A stretch of DNA of 8,953 bases from Frankiaceae bacterium (GCA_017882835.1 JADGOU010000096.1:1-8953); one strand, 5' to 3'. Numbered from the stretch's first letter, positions 1 through 5,783 are shown. Notes: generated by a model from the sequence alone, not told the origin. Translations and numbers: made by a program.

Positions 1-626
1 ACTCCGAGCACGACGACCCCCAGCGCGGCGGCGGCGACCACGTCGCTGAACCAGTGGAACCGGTCATAGACCAGGCAACCAGCCAACACCGTGGTGGTCG
101 CGGCCAACGCCAGCCAGGCTGCGGGTCGACGTCGCGGCGGCACCAGCAGGAACACCAGCCCACCGCCGCAGACCAGCAGGCTCGCGGTGTGGCCGCTGGG
201 GAAGGCACCCTTGGCGTGCGCGATGGCGTCGGGTGGCGGCCGACCGATGCCGTACTTCAGGCCGAGCACGCTGACGCTGAGCACGCCGAGGAGGCCAGCC
301 GCGAAGATCAGCGGTCGCCAGTTTCCCCGGCGGTTCGCCACCGCGCCAGCCACGGCCAGCAGCACGGTGACGTCGAACGGCGGACTGAGCACGTCGGTGA
401 AGAGCCGCGCCGCCAACCCCAGTGGCCCACGGCCGTGCTCGCGCAGAGCGTCGCGCAGCGCCACGTCGAAACCGACGATGCCCCGACCGAGCACGACCTC
501 GACGGCCAACCCGATGAACACCGCCCCGGCCAGCGCCACCATCGCCCACCGCAGGACTCGCCACCGCCGCGCGGCGGCGGACGGGACACTGGGCAACGGC
601 GGGGAGGACAGGGCGGATGCAGGCAC
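1..626 (-). CDS. PAP2-family membrane phosphatase, partial (C-terminus beyond left edge)
   Basis: This reading frame has no stop down to base 1, so the C-terminus is missing. It encodes a hydrophobic protein with several membrane segments, the first at about residues 24-46 from the proposed GTG start at 626-624. A PAP2 active site is recognisable: KYGIGRP at 124-130, FPSGH at 142-146 and HWFSD at 191-195, whose His and Asp fit the nucleophile and its partner. PAP2 enzymes hydrolyse lipid phosphates such as phosphatidate or undecaprenyl pyrophosphate at the membrane; the substrate cannot be told here. Two family arginines are not where expected: the KX6RP Arg is Pro131, and the SR before the last motif is Cys-Leu. 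The start is uncertain, because no good ribosome binding site is seen and the frame stays open upstream; the first ATG in frame (542-540) would cut into the first membrane segment. The gene is divergent from the membrane gene at 801. Confidence 0.82.
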   Translation of the reverse strand, partial: MPASALSSPPLPSVPSAAARRWRVLRWAMVALAGAVFIGLAVEVVLGRGIVGFDVALRDALREHGRGPLGLAARLFTDVLSPPFDVTVLLAVAGAVANRRGNWRPLIFAAGLLGVLSVSVLGLKYGIGRPPPDAIAHAKGAFPSGHTASLLVCGGGLVFLLVPPRRRPAAWLALAATTTVLAGCLVYDRFHWFSDVVAAAALGVVVLG

Positions 627-691
627 GGTACGACGATAAGCGGCCGGGCTATGCCATGCGGCACCTACGTGACCTGCGCATAGCGTAGTGC

Positions 692-723
692 TCGGCACCC
701 CAAGCTAATCGGCACCCCAAGCT
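692..723. repeat. Perfect 15-bp tandem direct repeat in divergent intergenic region
   Basis: The 15-mer TCGGCACCCCAAGCT occurs at 692-706 and again at 709-723, with start points 17 bp apart and two bases (AA) between copies. It lies in the 174-bp gap between the divergent PAP2 gene and the YbhN-type gene, where both promoters should be. It could be a pair of regulator binding sites or a simple local duplication. Apart from this repeat I see no convincing promoter hexamers or hairpin in 627-800. Confidence 0.8.
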
Positions 724-800
724 CAGAGGTGAGCCTGAGCCGCTCGCTGACTGGTGCGCGGCGCTACCCGCGGGGCTAGCGTCGGGGTCGTGAACAGCCG

Positions 801-1850
801 GTGAGCGGCGGCCCCGCGGCCGCGGTGAGTCAGCCGCGGTCTGCGTCGGCACGTCGACCGGGGTTGCGCCGGCTGCTGCTCGCCGTCGTGCTGGCCGCGG
901 TGATCGGGGCGGCGACCTGGGCCATCACCCAGAACGCGCCGGAGTTCGCGGCCGCCTTCGGACAGCTGCATCACGTCTCGGTCGGCTGGGTGATCTTTGC
1001 CGTGGCGCTGGAGGTGGCGAGCTACACGACGTACGCCGCGGGTCAGCGCCGGCTACTGCGAGCCTGCGACCACTCCGTGGGCACCGGTGGACTCACCGCC
1101 TTGTCGGCGGCGGCCCAGGCCCTGGGCAACGTCATCCCGGTCGGGTCTGCGGCTGCCGGGGTGTACGTCGTCCGGCAGCTGCATCGGCGCGGGGTGGAGG
1201 AGTACATCGGCGTGGCCGTGCAGGCGGTCACCGTCTTGGTGTACTTCACGGTGCTGGGCGGCCTGGGACTGATCGGCGCCGAGATCGCCGGCGGCGGCGG
1301 GCCGATCGACCTGCGGTGGACGGCAGCGGCGGTGCTGGCCGCCGCGGTCGCGGTGCTGGCACTCGTCCGGGTCGGCATGCGGCACCGCTGGGGCATGGCC
1401 ACGGCGCAGCGCCTCCAGGCCCACTGGCCGGATTTGCCGTGGCCGGACACCACCGCCAGCGCGCGGATGCGGTTACCGACCCCCCGGGGGTGGACCGTGG
1501 TCGGCAGCTTGATGACGGCCAGCTGGTTGGTCGACTGCGGATGCCTGGTGCTGTGCGCCTTCGCCGTCTCGGCCGGCGTGCCCTGGCGCGGGCTGCTGGT
1601 GGCCTACTGCGCCGGCCAGCTCGCCGCGATCATCCCCTTCGCCCCCGGCGGCCTCGGCGTGGTGGAAGGCAGTCTCACGCTGGCTCTGGTTGCCTACGGC
1701 GGCACCGGGCAGAGCACCCTGGCGGCTGTCCTGCTCTATCGGTTGATCACCTACTGGGCACTGCTGCCGGTCGGGGCGGCGGCGCACGTCACCCTGAGCC
1801 GCACGTGGGCTCCCCGGGTGGCCCCGCAGCCGACTGCGGTGCCGAGGTGA
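801..1850 (+). CDS. YbhN-type integral membrane protein (LPG synthase TM-region family)
   Basis: A 349-residue, strongly hydrophobic protein with about eight membrane segments, the clearest near residues 22-42, 61-80, 136-162, 172-190, 231-258 and 305-328. A family signature is visible at about 268-290: YCAGQLAAIIPF followed by PGGLGVVEG, the P-G-G-x-G-x-x-E motif of the lysylphosphatidylglycerol synthase / flippase transmembrane region (MprF N-terminal and YbhN-like proteins). There is no C-terminal aminoacyltransferase domain, so it is unlikely to make lysyl-PG itself. Relatives are proposed lipid or lipid-linked-sugar flippases, but most actinobacterial copies are uncharacterised. The start is GTG at 801; an in-frame GTG at 825 is an alternative, and neither has a strong ribosome binding site. 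The stop overlaps the next gene by 4 nt (GTGA), so the two are probably translated together. The PAP2 neighbour makes a lipid-processing role reasonable, but this is inference. Confidence 0.88.
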   Translation: MSGGPAAAVSQPRSASARRPGLRRLLLAVVLAAVIGAATWAITQNAPEFAAAFGQLHHVSVGWVIFAVALEVASYTTYAAGQRRLLRACDHSVGTGGLTALSAAAQALGNVIPVGSAAAGVYVVRQLHRRGVEEYIGVAVQAVTVLVYFTVLGGLGLIGAEIAGGGGPIDLRWTAAAVLAAAVAVLALVRVGMRHRWGMATAQRLQAHWPDLPWPDTTASARMRLPTPRGWTVVGSLMTASWLVDCGCLVLCAFAVSAGVPWRGLLVAYCAGQLAAIIPFAPGGLGVVEGSLTLALVAYGGTGQSTLAAVLLYRLITYWALLPVGAAAHVTLSRTWAPRVAPQPTAVPR

Positions 1851-2332
1851 GCAACCGCTGGCATGGGCGGCTGTCCGCGCTCGGGCGCGGGCCGGCTGTG
1901 GTGGTCGCGGTGACGCTGGGGCTCGCCGCACTGGTCGGCTGTGGTGCGCCCCGCGGTGGGTACGCCGCCGCGAAGAACATCTGCTCTCAAGTCCTTCCGG
2001 TCGCCCGAAGCGCCGTGCACAGCCGCGGCAAGCTGGTGCAGGTGCGCCCGGTCGGACGGCGAGAGCTAACCGAGTTGTTTCCACAGGCCCCGATCCCCAG
2101 CCCGACCGCATCGCCGTCCCCGCGCCCGATGCCGCGAGCCTGCCTGGTCGTCTATCAAGGTCCATACGCCGCCGGCAGCCTTACCGGGACCACAACCGGC
2201 GGCCGCTTCGCCGTGATCGCCGTGGACGTGCGCGGCACCTCGGTGCTCGGCGTACGGACCGCTGATGCCGTTCCCAGCCAGCGACCGAGACCTCCATCGC
2301 CGTCGCCGTCGCCGGCGAAGCTGGTCCGATAA
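1847..2332 (+). CDS. Small proline-rich lipoprotein of unknown function
   Basis: A 161-residue product starting at GTG 1847, whose first bases overlap the stop of the upstream membrane gene by 4 nt, indicating one operon. The N-terminus is a classic lipoprotein signal: arginines at 4, 8 and 14, a hydrophobic stretch at 16-30 and the lipobox LVGC with Cys32 as the lipidated residue. The mature part should therefore be anchored on the outer face of the cytoplasmic membrane. It has two further cysteines (Cys46 and Cys99) that could form a disulfide, a Pro/Ser-rich linker around 79-96, a short mixed alpha/beta-looking segment around 98-140 and a second Pro/Ser-rich stretch near the C-terminus. 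I do not recognise a family. The downstream 142 bp to the tRNA contain a hairpin and no further gene. Confidence 0.8.
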   Translation: MSNRWHGRLSALGRGPAVVVAVTLGLAALVGCGAPRGGYAAAKNICSQVLPVARSAVHSRGKLVQVRPVGRRELTELFPQAPIPSPTASPSPRPMPRACLVVYQGPYAAGSLTGTTTGGRFAVIAVDVRGTSVLGVRTADAVPSQRPRPPSPSPSPAKLVR

Positions 2333-2366
2333 GGCGACTATCGGAGCCGTTGCCACCAGGTTCGGA

Positions 2367-2393
2367 TTGGCCGCCCGGCGGCCCGGCGGCCAA
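2367..2393 (+). terminator. Candidate terminator hairpin after the lipoprotein gene
   Basis: A perfect 9-bp inverted repeat, TTGGCCGCC at 2367-2375 and GGCGGCCAA at 2385-2393, with a 9-nt GC-rich loop, sits 34 bp after the lipoprotein stop codon and about 80 bp before the tRNA. No U-run follows, which is common for actinobacterial terminators. It probably ends the membrane protein-lipoprotein transcript. The rest of 2333-2474 holds no other recognisable feature. Confidence 0.55.
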
Positions 2394-2474
2394 GAGAACC
2401 AGACGACTCGGCCGGCGAAGCTCGATGCCCACCACGCGCACTCGGCTCTAACCAACCTTTACGCTTCGGCGTGC

Positions 2475-2550
2475 GCCCCCGTAGCTCAGGGGATAGAGCA
2501 ACGGTTTCCTAAACCGTGTGCCGCAGGTTCGAATCCTGCCGGGGGCACCA
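2475..2550 (+). tRNA. tRNA-Arg (anticodon CCT), CCA encoded
   Basis: All arms fold by eye. The acceptor stem is 2475-2481 with 2540-2546, the D-stem is GCTC/GAGC (2484-2487 with 2496-2499), and the anticodon stem is ACGGT/ACCGT (2501-2505 with 2513-2517) around the loop TTCCTAA. The T-stem is GCAGG/CCTGC (2523-2527 with 2535-2539) with loop TTCGAAT. The discriminator is A2547 and the CCA (2548-2550) is encoded. The loop places CCT at 2508-2510, so it reads the arginine codon AGG. The body is 73 nt with a 5-nt variable loop. It is overlapped in antisense by the 3' end of the serine recombinase gene and serves as the attachment site of the element to its right. The tRNA looks intact and functional after integration. 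Confidence 0.97.
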
Positions 2551-4189
2551 AAGTCATCATGTCCGAACCTCGACCAAAAGAATCATGGTCGGGGTTCGTC
2601 GTGTTTCTGGCCATGCGGGCCTGGAAGTCCTCGGCCACGAGGGTGGCCCAGGGCTCGCGGAGGACGGCTGCGACGACTTCGCCGTCGGAGATGAGCAGCT
2701 TTTCGAAGAAGCATTGGTTGGCCCAGCGGCGGATCTGTGGGCCGCCGAGTCGGTAGACCTCGTCGCAGCGGCTGAGCAGGTCGAGGGCTTGGTTGAGGGT
2801 CTGCTCGATCTTGGCGTAGATCATCTCGGCGGTGCCGAGGACGCGGTTGGCCTGCGCCAGCTCGTGGTCGATGCGCTGATGCTCGTCGCGGGCGAGGTCG
2901 CCCGGGATAGAGCCGGTGACGACGCCGCGGGCGAGGCGCTGGCGCTCGTGCTGCAGCTCGGTGACGCGGGTGCGCGCCCAGGAGATCTCGGGCTCGGCCC
3001 GTTCGTGTTGCTTGTCGAGTTCGACTTTGAGCCCGGTGCGGATGGTGTCTTCGAGCCCCTGCGGGAGGCGGACGGTGGTGTAGTGGCGCTCAATGGCCTG
3101 CTCGACGGCTTCGACGGCCAGGTAGCGCTGAGCGCAGGTCGTGCGGCGTTGGTGCCGACCCAGGCAGTAGAAGTAGGGGTAGAGGCCCTTGGCCAGGGTG
3201 AAACACAGCCGGCTGCCGCAGTCCCCACAGAAGATGCTGCCCTTGAGGTAGTGGTGGTGGACCCGCGTCTTCTCCCCCGAGACGTCGTGAGCCTTGAGCA
3301 CGGCCTGCACGCTGTCGTACATCGACGGCGGCACCAGGGGCTGGTGGCGGCCCTGGTACTCGACGCCCTTGAAGGTCACGTAGCCGAGGTAGTAGCGGTT
3401 CGACAGCATGTGCGCCACGTGCGAGGGCTGCACCGGCCCGGGAAGCTTCTTGCCGTGCGGTAACGCCGTCAGGCCCCTGGCAGCCAGTTCTTCGGTCAGG
3501 GTTCGGATGGTCCATTCGCCGCTGGAGTAGGCCTCGAACGCCCACTGCACGAGCCGGGCCCGGTCGGGGTCGACCATGACGACCCTGACCTCTCGGCCGT
3601 CGATCCGTCGCCGGGTGTTGAGATAGCCCAGCGGGGCCCGGCCCGGGGTGCCGCCGGCCTTGGCCTTCTGGGTCATTCCCTTGAGGGCCTCGGTCGCCAG
3701 GTTGCGGCTGTAGAACTCCGCGATCCCCGCCATGATCGCGTGCAGCAGCTGGCCGGCCGGTGTCTCGTCGATGTTCTCCTTGACCGAGACCAGTTGCGCG
3801 CCGTAGCTCTTGAGTTCGAACAACGTGTTGGCGTCGTCGCGGCGGTTGCGGGCGAACCGGTCGATCTTGTCGAGGATCACGTAGTCGACGTCGCGGTCAC
3901 GGCGGATGCGGGCGAGCATGCGCTGGAACTCGGGACGATCGGTGGTCTTGGCGGACTCGCCGCGGTCGAGGTACTCCCCCACGATCTCGGCCCCGAGGGC
4001 CTCGGCCTTGCGCCGGCAGGCCTCGCGCTGGGCCGGCAGGGAGTAGCCCTCGGCATCCTCGCCCTTGTCGGCCTGCTTGGTGGTGGACACCCGCAGGTAG
4101 ATGACGGCTCGCTTGGTCGACGCGTCTGTCTGGACCACCGACAGGCTGGGGCTGGTTGCCGTTTCGACTTCGTGGACCGGTTCGCTCAT
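2486..4189 (-). CDS. Large serine recombinase (element integrase)
   Basis: A 567-residue site-specific recombinase that should integrate and excise the element at tRNA-Arg. The N-terminal resolvase fold carries the nucleophile Ser35 in YLRVST and the DRFAR arginines at about 110-114. A recombinase domain follows at about 180-300, then a zinc ribbon (CGDC near 321-324, with two more cysteines about 18 and 28 residues on) and a long Arg/Glu-rich helical coiled-coil stretch at about 385-475. Length and domain order match large serine integrases. The last codons are the antisense of the tRNA (GFEPAAHGLGNRCSIP), with the stop at 2488-2486 in the D-loop. The start is set by AAGGAGG at 4202-4196, seven bases before the ATG; this ribosome binding site lies inside the end of the metalloprotease gene, whose stop is one base upstream (TGA-C-ATG). 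Expression is thus coupled to the repressor operon. No excision factor is visible. Confidence 0.95.
   Translation of the reverse strand: MSEPVHEVETATSPSLSVVQTDASTKRAVIYLRVSTTKQADKGEDAEGYSLPAQREACRRKAEALGAEIVGEYLDRGESAKTTDRPEFQRMLARIRRDRDVDYVILDKIDRFARNRRDDANTLFELKSYGAQLVSVKENIDETPAGQLLHAIMAGIAEFYSRNLATEALKGMTQKAKAGGTPGRAPLGYLNTRRRIDGREVRVVMVDPDRARLVQWAFEAYSSGEWTIRTLTEELAARGLTALPHGKKLPGPVQPSHVAHMLSNRYYLGYVTFKGVEYQGRHQPLVPPSMYDSVQAVLKAHDVSGEKTRVHHHYLKGSIFCGDCGSRLCFTLAKGLYPYFYCLGRHQRRTTCAQRYLAVEAVEQAIERHYTTVRLPQGLEDTIRTGLKVELDKQHERAEPEISWARTRVTELQHERQRLARGVVTGSIPGDLARDEHQRIDHELAQANRVLGTAEMIYAKIEQTLNQALDLLSRCDEVYRLGGPQIRRWANQCFFEKLLISDGEVVAAVLREPWATLVAEDFQARMARNTTNPDHDSFGRGSDMMTLVPPAGFEPAAHGLGNRCSIP
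2501..2550. other. Probable attachment half-site in the tRNA-Arg 3' part
   Basis: An integrase gene directly abuts and enters the tRNA at its 3' side, the standard arrangement of an integrative element whose DNA restores the tRNA 3' end. The anticodon stem-loop is a perfect 7-bp inverted repeat (ACGGTTT, centre CCT, AAACCGT; 2501-2517). Serine integrases use imperfect-dyad sites with a short crossover core, so this is a natural candidate for the exchange point. The exact core cannot be set because the other junction is outside the window. Confidence 0.55.
2564..2598 (+). terminator. Hairpin just past the tRNA, inside the recombinase gene
   Basis: A 13-bp stem, CGAACCTCGACCA at 2564-2576 and TGGTCGGGGTTCG at 2586-2598 with one G-U wobble in the plus-strand RNA, encloses a 9-nt loop. 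It begins 14 nt after the tRNA CCA and is well placed to end the tRNA transcript. It lies within the coding sequence of the converging recombinase (minus-strand codons around NPDHDSFGRG). The wobble forms only in plus-strand RNA; the minus-strand transcript would carry an A-C mismatch there, which favours a plus-strand role. There is no long U-run. An alternative is an arm-type protein binding site of the attachment region. Confidence 0.6.
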
Positions 4190-4190
4190 G

Positions 4191-4739
4191 TCAGACCTCC
4201 TTCGCTAGGCACAGGGCCGTTGGTTCGATGAGGCCGACCTGCAGGAGCCGGACCTTGACAGCTTCCGGGGTCACCCCGAAGAGGCGGGCCAGCGTCCGGC
4301 CGTCGCGGCTGCCCTGGGACCAGGCGCGGCGCAGCCAGCGGCGCGGCATCAGCAGGCAGCCGGCGAAGTAGTCGCAGGCCTGCTCGGCCGGTTCGGTGGA
4401 GCCCTTGGGGTACAGGATCGTCACGAACGGGTGATCGAGGATGTGCTTGAGTTCGTGCGCCAGGCTCCAGCGTTGCCGTCCGCGGCTGACCGCGCCGTTG
4501 ATGATGATCAGCCAGCGCCCGTGCGACCACTGGGTCGCGGCCAGCGCTCTGGCCGGGGCGACCCGTTCGATCTGGATGCGGGGTATCCCGGCGATGACGT
4601 CCTCGGCCAGCGGCGGCCCGGTGACGCCGGACAGGCGCAGGAGCCGGTCGGCTTGCGCCTCCGCGACCCGCAACGCCTCGGGCGTCGACAGGCGGCGTAG
4701 CGGGACCAGGTCGCGCAGGCGCGTAATCGTGCTACGCAT
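4191..4739 (-). CDS. ImmA/IrrE-type zinc metalloprotease
   Basis: A 182-residue protein with the metalloprotease motif HELKHILDH (HExxH) in the middle, preceded by WSLA, and a following EQACDYFAGCLLMP segment typical of the ImmA/IrrE family (DUF955-type). In ICEBs1, ImmA cleaves the XRE repressor ImmR on a DNA-damage or cell-signal cue and so releases excision; the gene pair here has the same composition. The start ATG at 4739 overlaps the XRE stop codon by 8 nt, and its own stop is one base from the integrase start, so the three genes form one tightly coupled operon. A longer frame exists upstream (to 5015) but lies wholly over the XRE gene and has no family match, so I reject it. The likely substrate is the neighbouring XRE protein (inference). 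Confidence 0.9.
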   Translation of the reverse strand: MRSTITRLRDLVPLRRLSTPEALRVAEAQADRLLRLSGVTGPPLAEDVIAGIPRIQIERVAPARALAATQWSHGRWLIIINGAVSRGRQRWSLAHELKHILDHPFVTILYPKGSTEPAEQACDYFAGCLLMPRRWLRRAWSQGSRDGRTLARLFGVTPEAVKVRLLQVGLIEPTALCLAKEV

Positions 4740-5145
4740 CGGCGGCCTCCCCGGCGCTGTCGCTGACATCGTCGTGTCGAGTCGCGTGGTACTTCTCGTT
4801 GATGAGGGCAAAGTGGGCTTGCAGCTGGGCCACCGCATCGTCGGGTAGCTGGTACTTGGCCCGCAGGTAGGGCCCGAAGCCGGGCAGTCCGTGGGCATCG
4901 ACGAAGCCGGCCTCGGAATATAGGTCAGCCACCTCGATGTCCAGCGCCCGGGCAATCTTCCACAGCTGGCGGGCGGTCGGAGCACCCACCAGGCCGTGCT
5001 CCAGGCGGGACACATAGGAGAAGTCGACTTTGGCGCGGGCGGCCAGGCCGCGCATGGTCAACCTTCGTTCCAAGCGAAGTTGTTGCAGGTAGGCCCCGAG
5101 CTTGGCGCTCGATTCGCTGACCGGCTTGATGTTTGTTCGAGCCAT
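4732..5145 (-). CDS. XRE-family helix-turn-helix regulator (ImmR-like repressor)
   Basis: A 137-residue protein with an N-terminal Cro/CI-type HTH: LGAYLQQLRLERRLTMRGLA, then AKVDFSYVSRLEHG, which fits helices 1-3 and the recognition helix, up to ARALDIEVADLY. A short acidic, helical C-terminal part follows (LPGFGPYLRAKYQLP onward), which could dimerise or be the target of the protease encoded next. The ATG at 5145 is preferred over an in-frame ATG at 5181 because a good promoter -10 box lies at 5191-5186; transcription from it would begin around the upstream ATG. The ribosome binding site is weak (GGCGGG at about 5154-5149). It is the first gene of the XRE-protease-integrase operon, so it probably represses its own promoter and with it the integrase. 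The role as element repressor is inferred from order and from the ICEBs1 precedent. Confidence 0.9.
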   Translation of the reverse strand: MARTNIKPVSESSAKLGAYLQQLRLERRLTMRGLAARAKVDFSYVSRLEHGLVGAPTARQLWKIARALDIEVADLYSEAGFVDAHGLPGFGPYLRAKYQLPDDAVAQLQAHFALINEKYHATRHDDVSDSAGEAADA

Positions 5146-5185
5146 TACTACCCGCCATTCCCAATTAGTTCTCCGGTCCAATCCA

Positions 5186-5215
5186 ATTATACCAGGAATC
5201 GTTGTCCACGTTCCA
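5186..5215 (-). promoter_or_regulatory. Candidate promoter of the XRE-protease-integrase operon
   Basis: The minus strand carries a perfect TATAAT at 5191-5186. It is preceded, 18 bp upstream, by TGGAAC at 5215-5210, a weak match to the -35 consensus. This lies in an AT-rich gap quite unlike the GC-rich surroundings and predicts a start near 5179, giving a leader of about 34 nt to the chosen XRE ATG. Three CCAAT pentamers on the plus strand (5161-5165, 5178-5182, 5183-5187) overlap the -10 box and start region and could form an operator. Confidence 0.6.
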
Positions 5216-5228
5216 CGCCGTCATTTAC

Positions 5229-5247
5229 TAAGGAAAGCCTTACCTAA
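5229..5247 (-). promoter_or_regulatory. DtxR/IdeR iron-box-like palindrome
   Basis: Read on the minus strand, the 19-mer TTAGGTAAGGCTTTCCTTA matches the DtxR/IdeR consensus TTAGGTTAGGCTAACCTAA at 15 of 19 positions by my count. It lies about 50-70 bp upstream of the predicted start of the XRE operon. No iron-related gene is in view. It may be a genuine iron-regulator site, an unrelated dyad operator, or chance in an AT-rich gap. Confidence 0.4.
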
Positions 5248-5294
5248 TGCCGATTCTTTGTCGTTTCCGCCAAGAAATCGCGGATTGGTGGGGT

Positions 5295-5329
5295 GCTGGA
5301 GGGAGAGGAAATAGTCCCCTCCCTCCAGC
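5295..5329 (-). terminator. Strong hairpin between the CopG gene and the XRE operon
   Basis: An 11-bp perfect inverted repeat, GCTGGAGGGAG at 5295-5305 and CTCCCTCCAGC at 5319-5329, continues with two more G-C pairs past one A-C mismatch to a 7-nt loop (AAATAGT). It lies 22 bp after the CopG stop codon on the minus strand. No U-run follows, as is usual in high-GC actinobacteria. It should separate the transfer/methylase transcript from the XRE-integrase operon. Confidence 0.7.
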
Positions 5330-5351
5330 GGTGTTTGAGCTCCGCGAGCGA

Positions 5352-5684
5352 TCAGCTCGTGGGCTCGCCGCGCCGGGGGCGTCCCCGGAGCGGGGTGGGC
5401 TGCTCGTCGGGCAGGGTCGCCCGGACGGCGGTCGGCCCGAGCAGCGCCTGCAGGGCCTGCCGCTTGGTGGCAGACTCCTGCTCCATCTCCTCCAGGGCCT
5501 GGGCAGCCTGGGCGGCCAGGTCTTTGTCGCCGCGCTTGCGGTCGACGAGTTCCTGGACGGCCTCGCGGATGGCGTCGTTGAGCGACAGCCCTCCGAGCCC
5601 GGCGATGAGGACGAGCTGCGCGTGCAGCTCATCGGGCAGCCGGACGGCGAGGGTCTTGTACCCGCGCCCGGTTGGTTCGGACAT
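5352..5684 (-). CDS. CopG/ribbon-helix-helix DNA-binding protein
   Basis: A 110-residue protein whose first half is a ribbon-helix-helix fold: the strand KTLAVRLPDEL at about 10-20, a first helix to about 31, the turn GGLSLNDAI and a second helix AIREAVQELVDRK to about 50. The remainder is a charged helical stretch (AAQAALEEMEQES type) and an Arg/Pro-rich tail. Such proteins are plasmid copy-number or transfer-gene repressors, or antitoxins; no toxin gene is next to it, so an autoregulatory or element-control role is more likely. The start ATG at 5684 is fixed by AAGGAGG at 5695-5689; an in-frame ATG at 5747 lies within a dyad and has no such site. The gene follows the DNA methyltransferase after 99 bp and is ended by the hairpin at 5295-5329. 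Confidence 0.85.
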   Translation of the reverse strand: MSEPTGRGYKTLAVRLPDELHAQLVLIAGLGGLSLNDAIREAVQELVDRKRGDKDLAAQAAQALEEMEQESATKRQALQALLGPTAVRATLPDEQPTPLRGRPRRGEPTS

Positions 5685-5702
5685 CGGTCCTCCTTGGTGC
5701 TG

Positions 5703-5747
5703 GTGCAGCCGGCCACTCCCGTGTTGGGGTGACGACGACGGCTGCAC
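5703..5747. repeat. 9-bp inverted repeat upstream of the CopG gene
   Basis: GTGCAGCCG at 5703-5711 and CGGCTGCAC at 5739-5747 are perfect inverted arms 27 bp apart, filling the 99-bp gap between methyltransferase and CopG gene. One arm ends 8 bp from the CopG ribosome binding site. It could be an operator for the CopG protein or an RNA element limiting read-through; neither is shown. Confidence 0.5.
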
Positions 5748-5783
5748 GCCACCGACGAGGACCTGCGGCTGGAGCGCGACACG

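Noticed and set aside
308..664. Minus-strand frame starting at ATG 664 as the PAP2 gene start
   Set aside because: That frame encodes a Cys/Trp/Arg-rich product without PAP2 motifs; the true PAP2 frame is shifted, lacks an early ATG and most likely starts at GTG 626.
2516..3463. Long plus-strand open frame (315 codons) opposite the recombinase
   Set aside because: It is antisense to a clear serine recombinase, has no recognisable domain, and starts inside the tRNA anticodon arm; it is a by-product of high GC content.
4740..5015. N-terminal extension of the ImmA-type protease to 5015
   Set aside because: It lies entirely over the XRE gene in another frame, is of low complexity, and the ATG at 4739 gives a normal family length.
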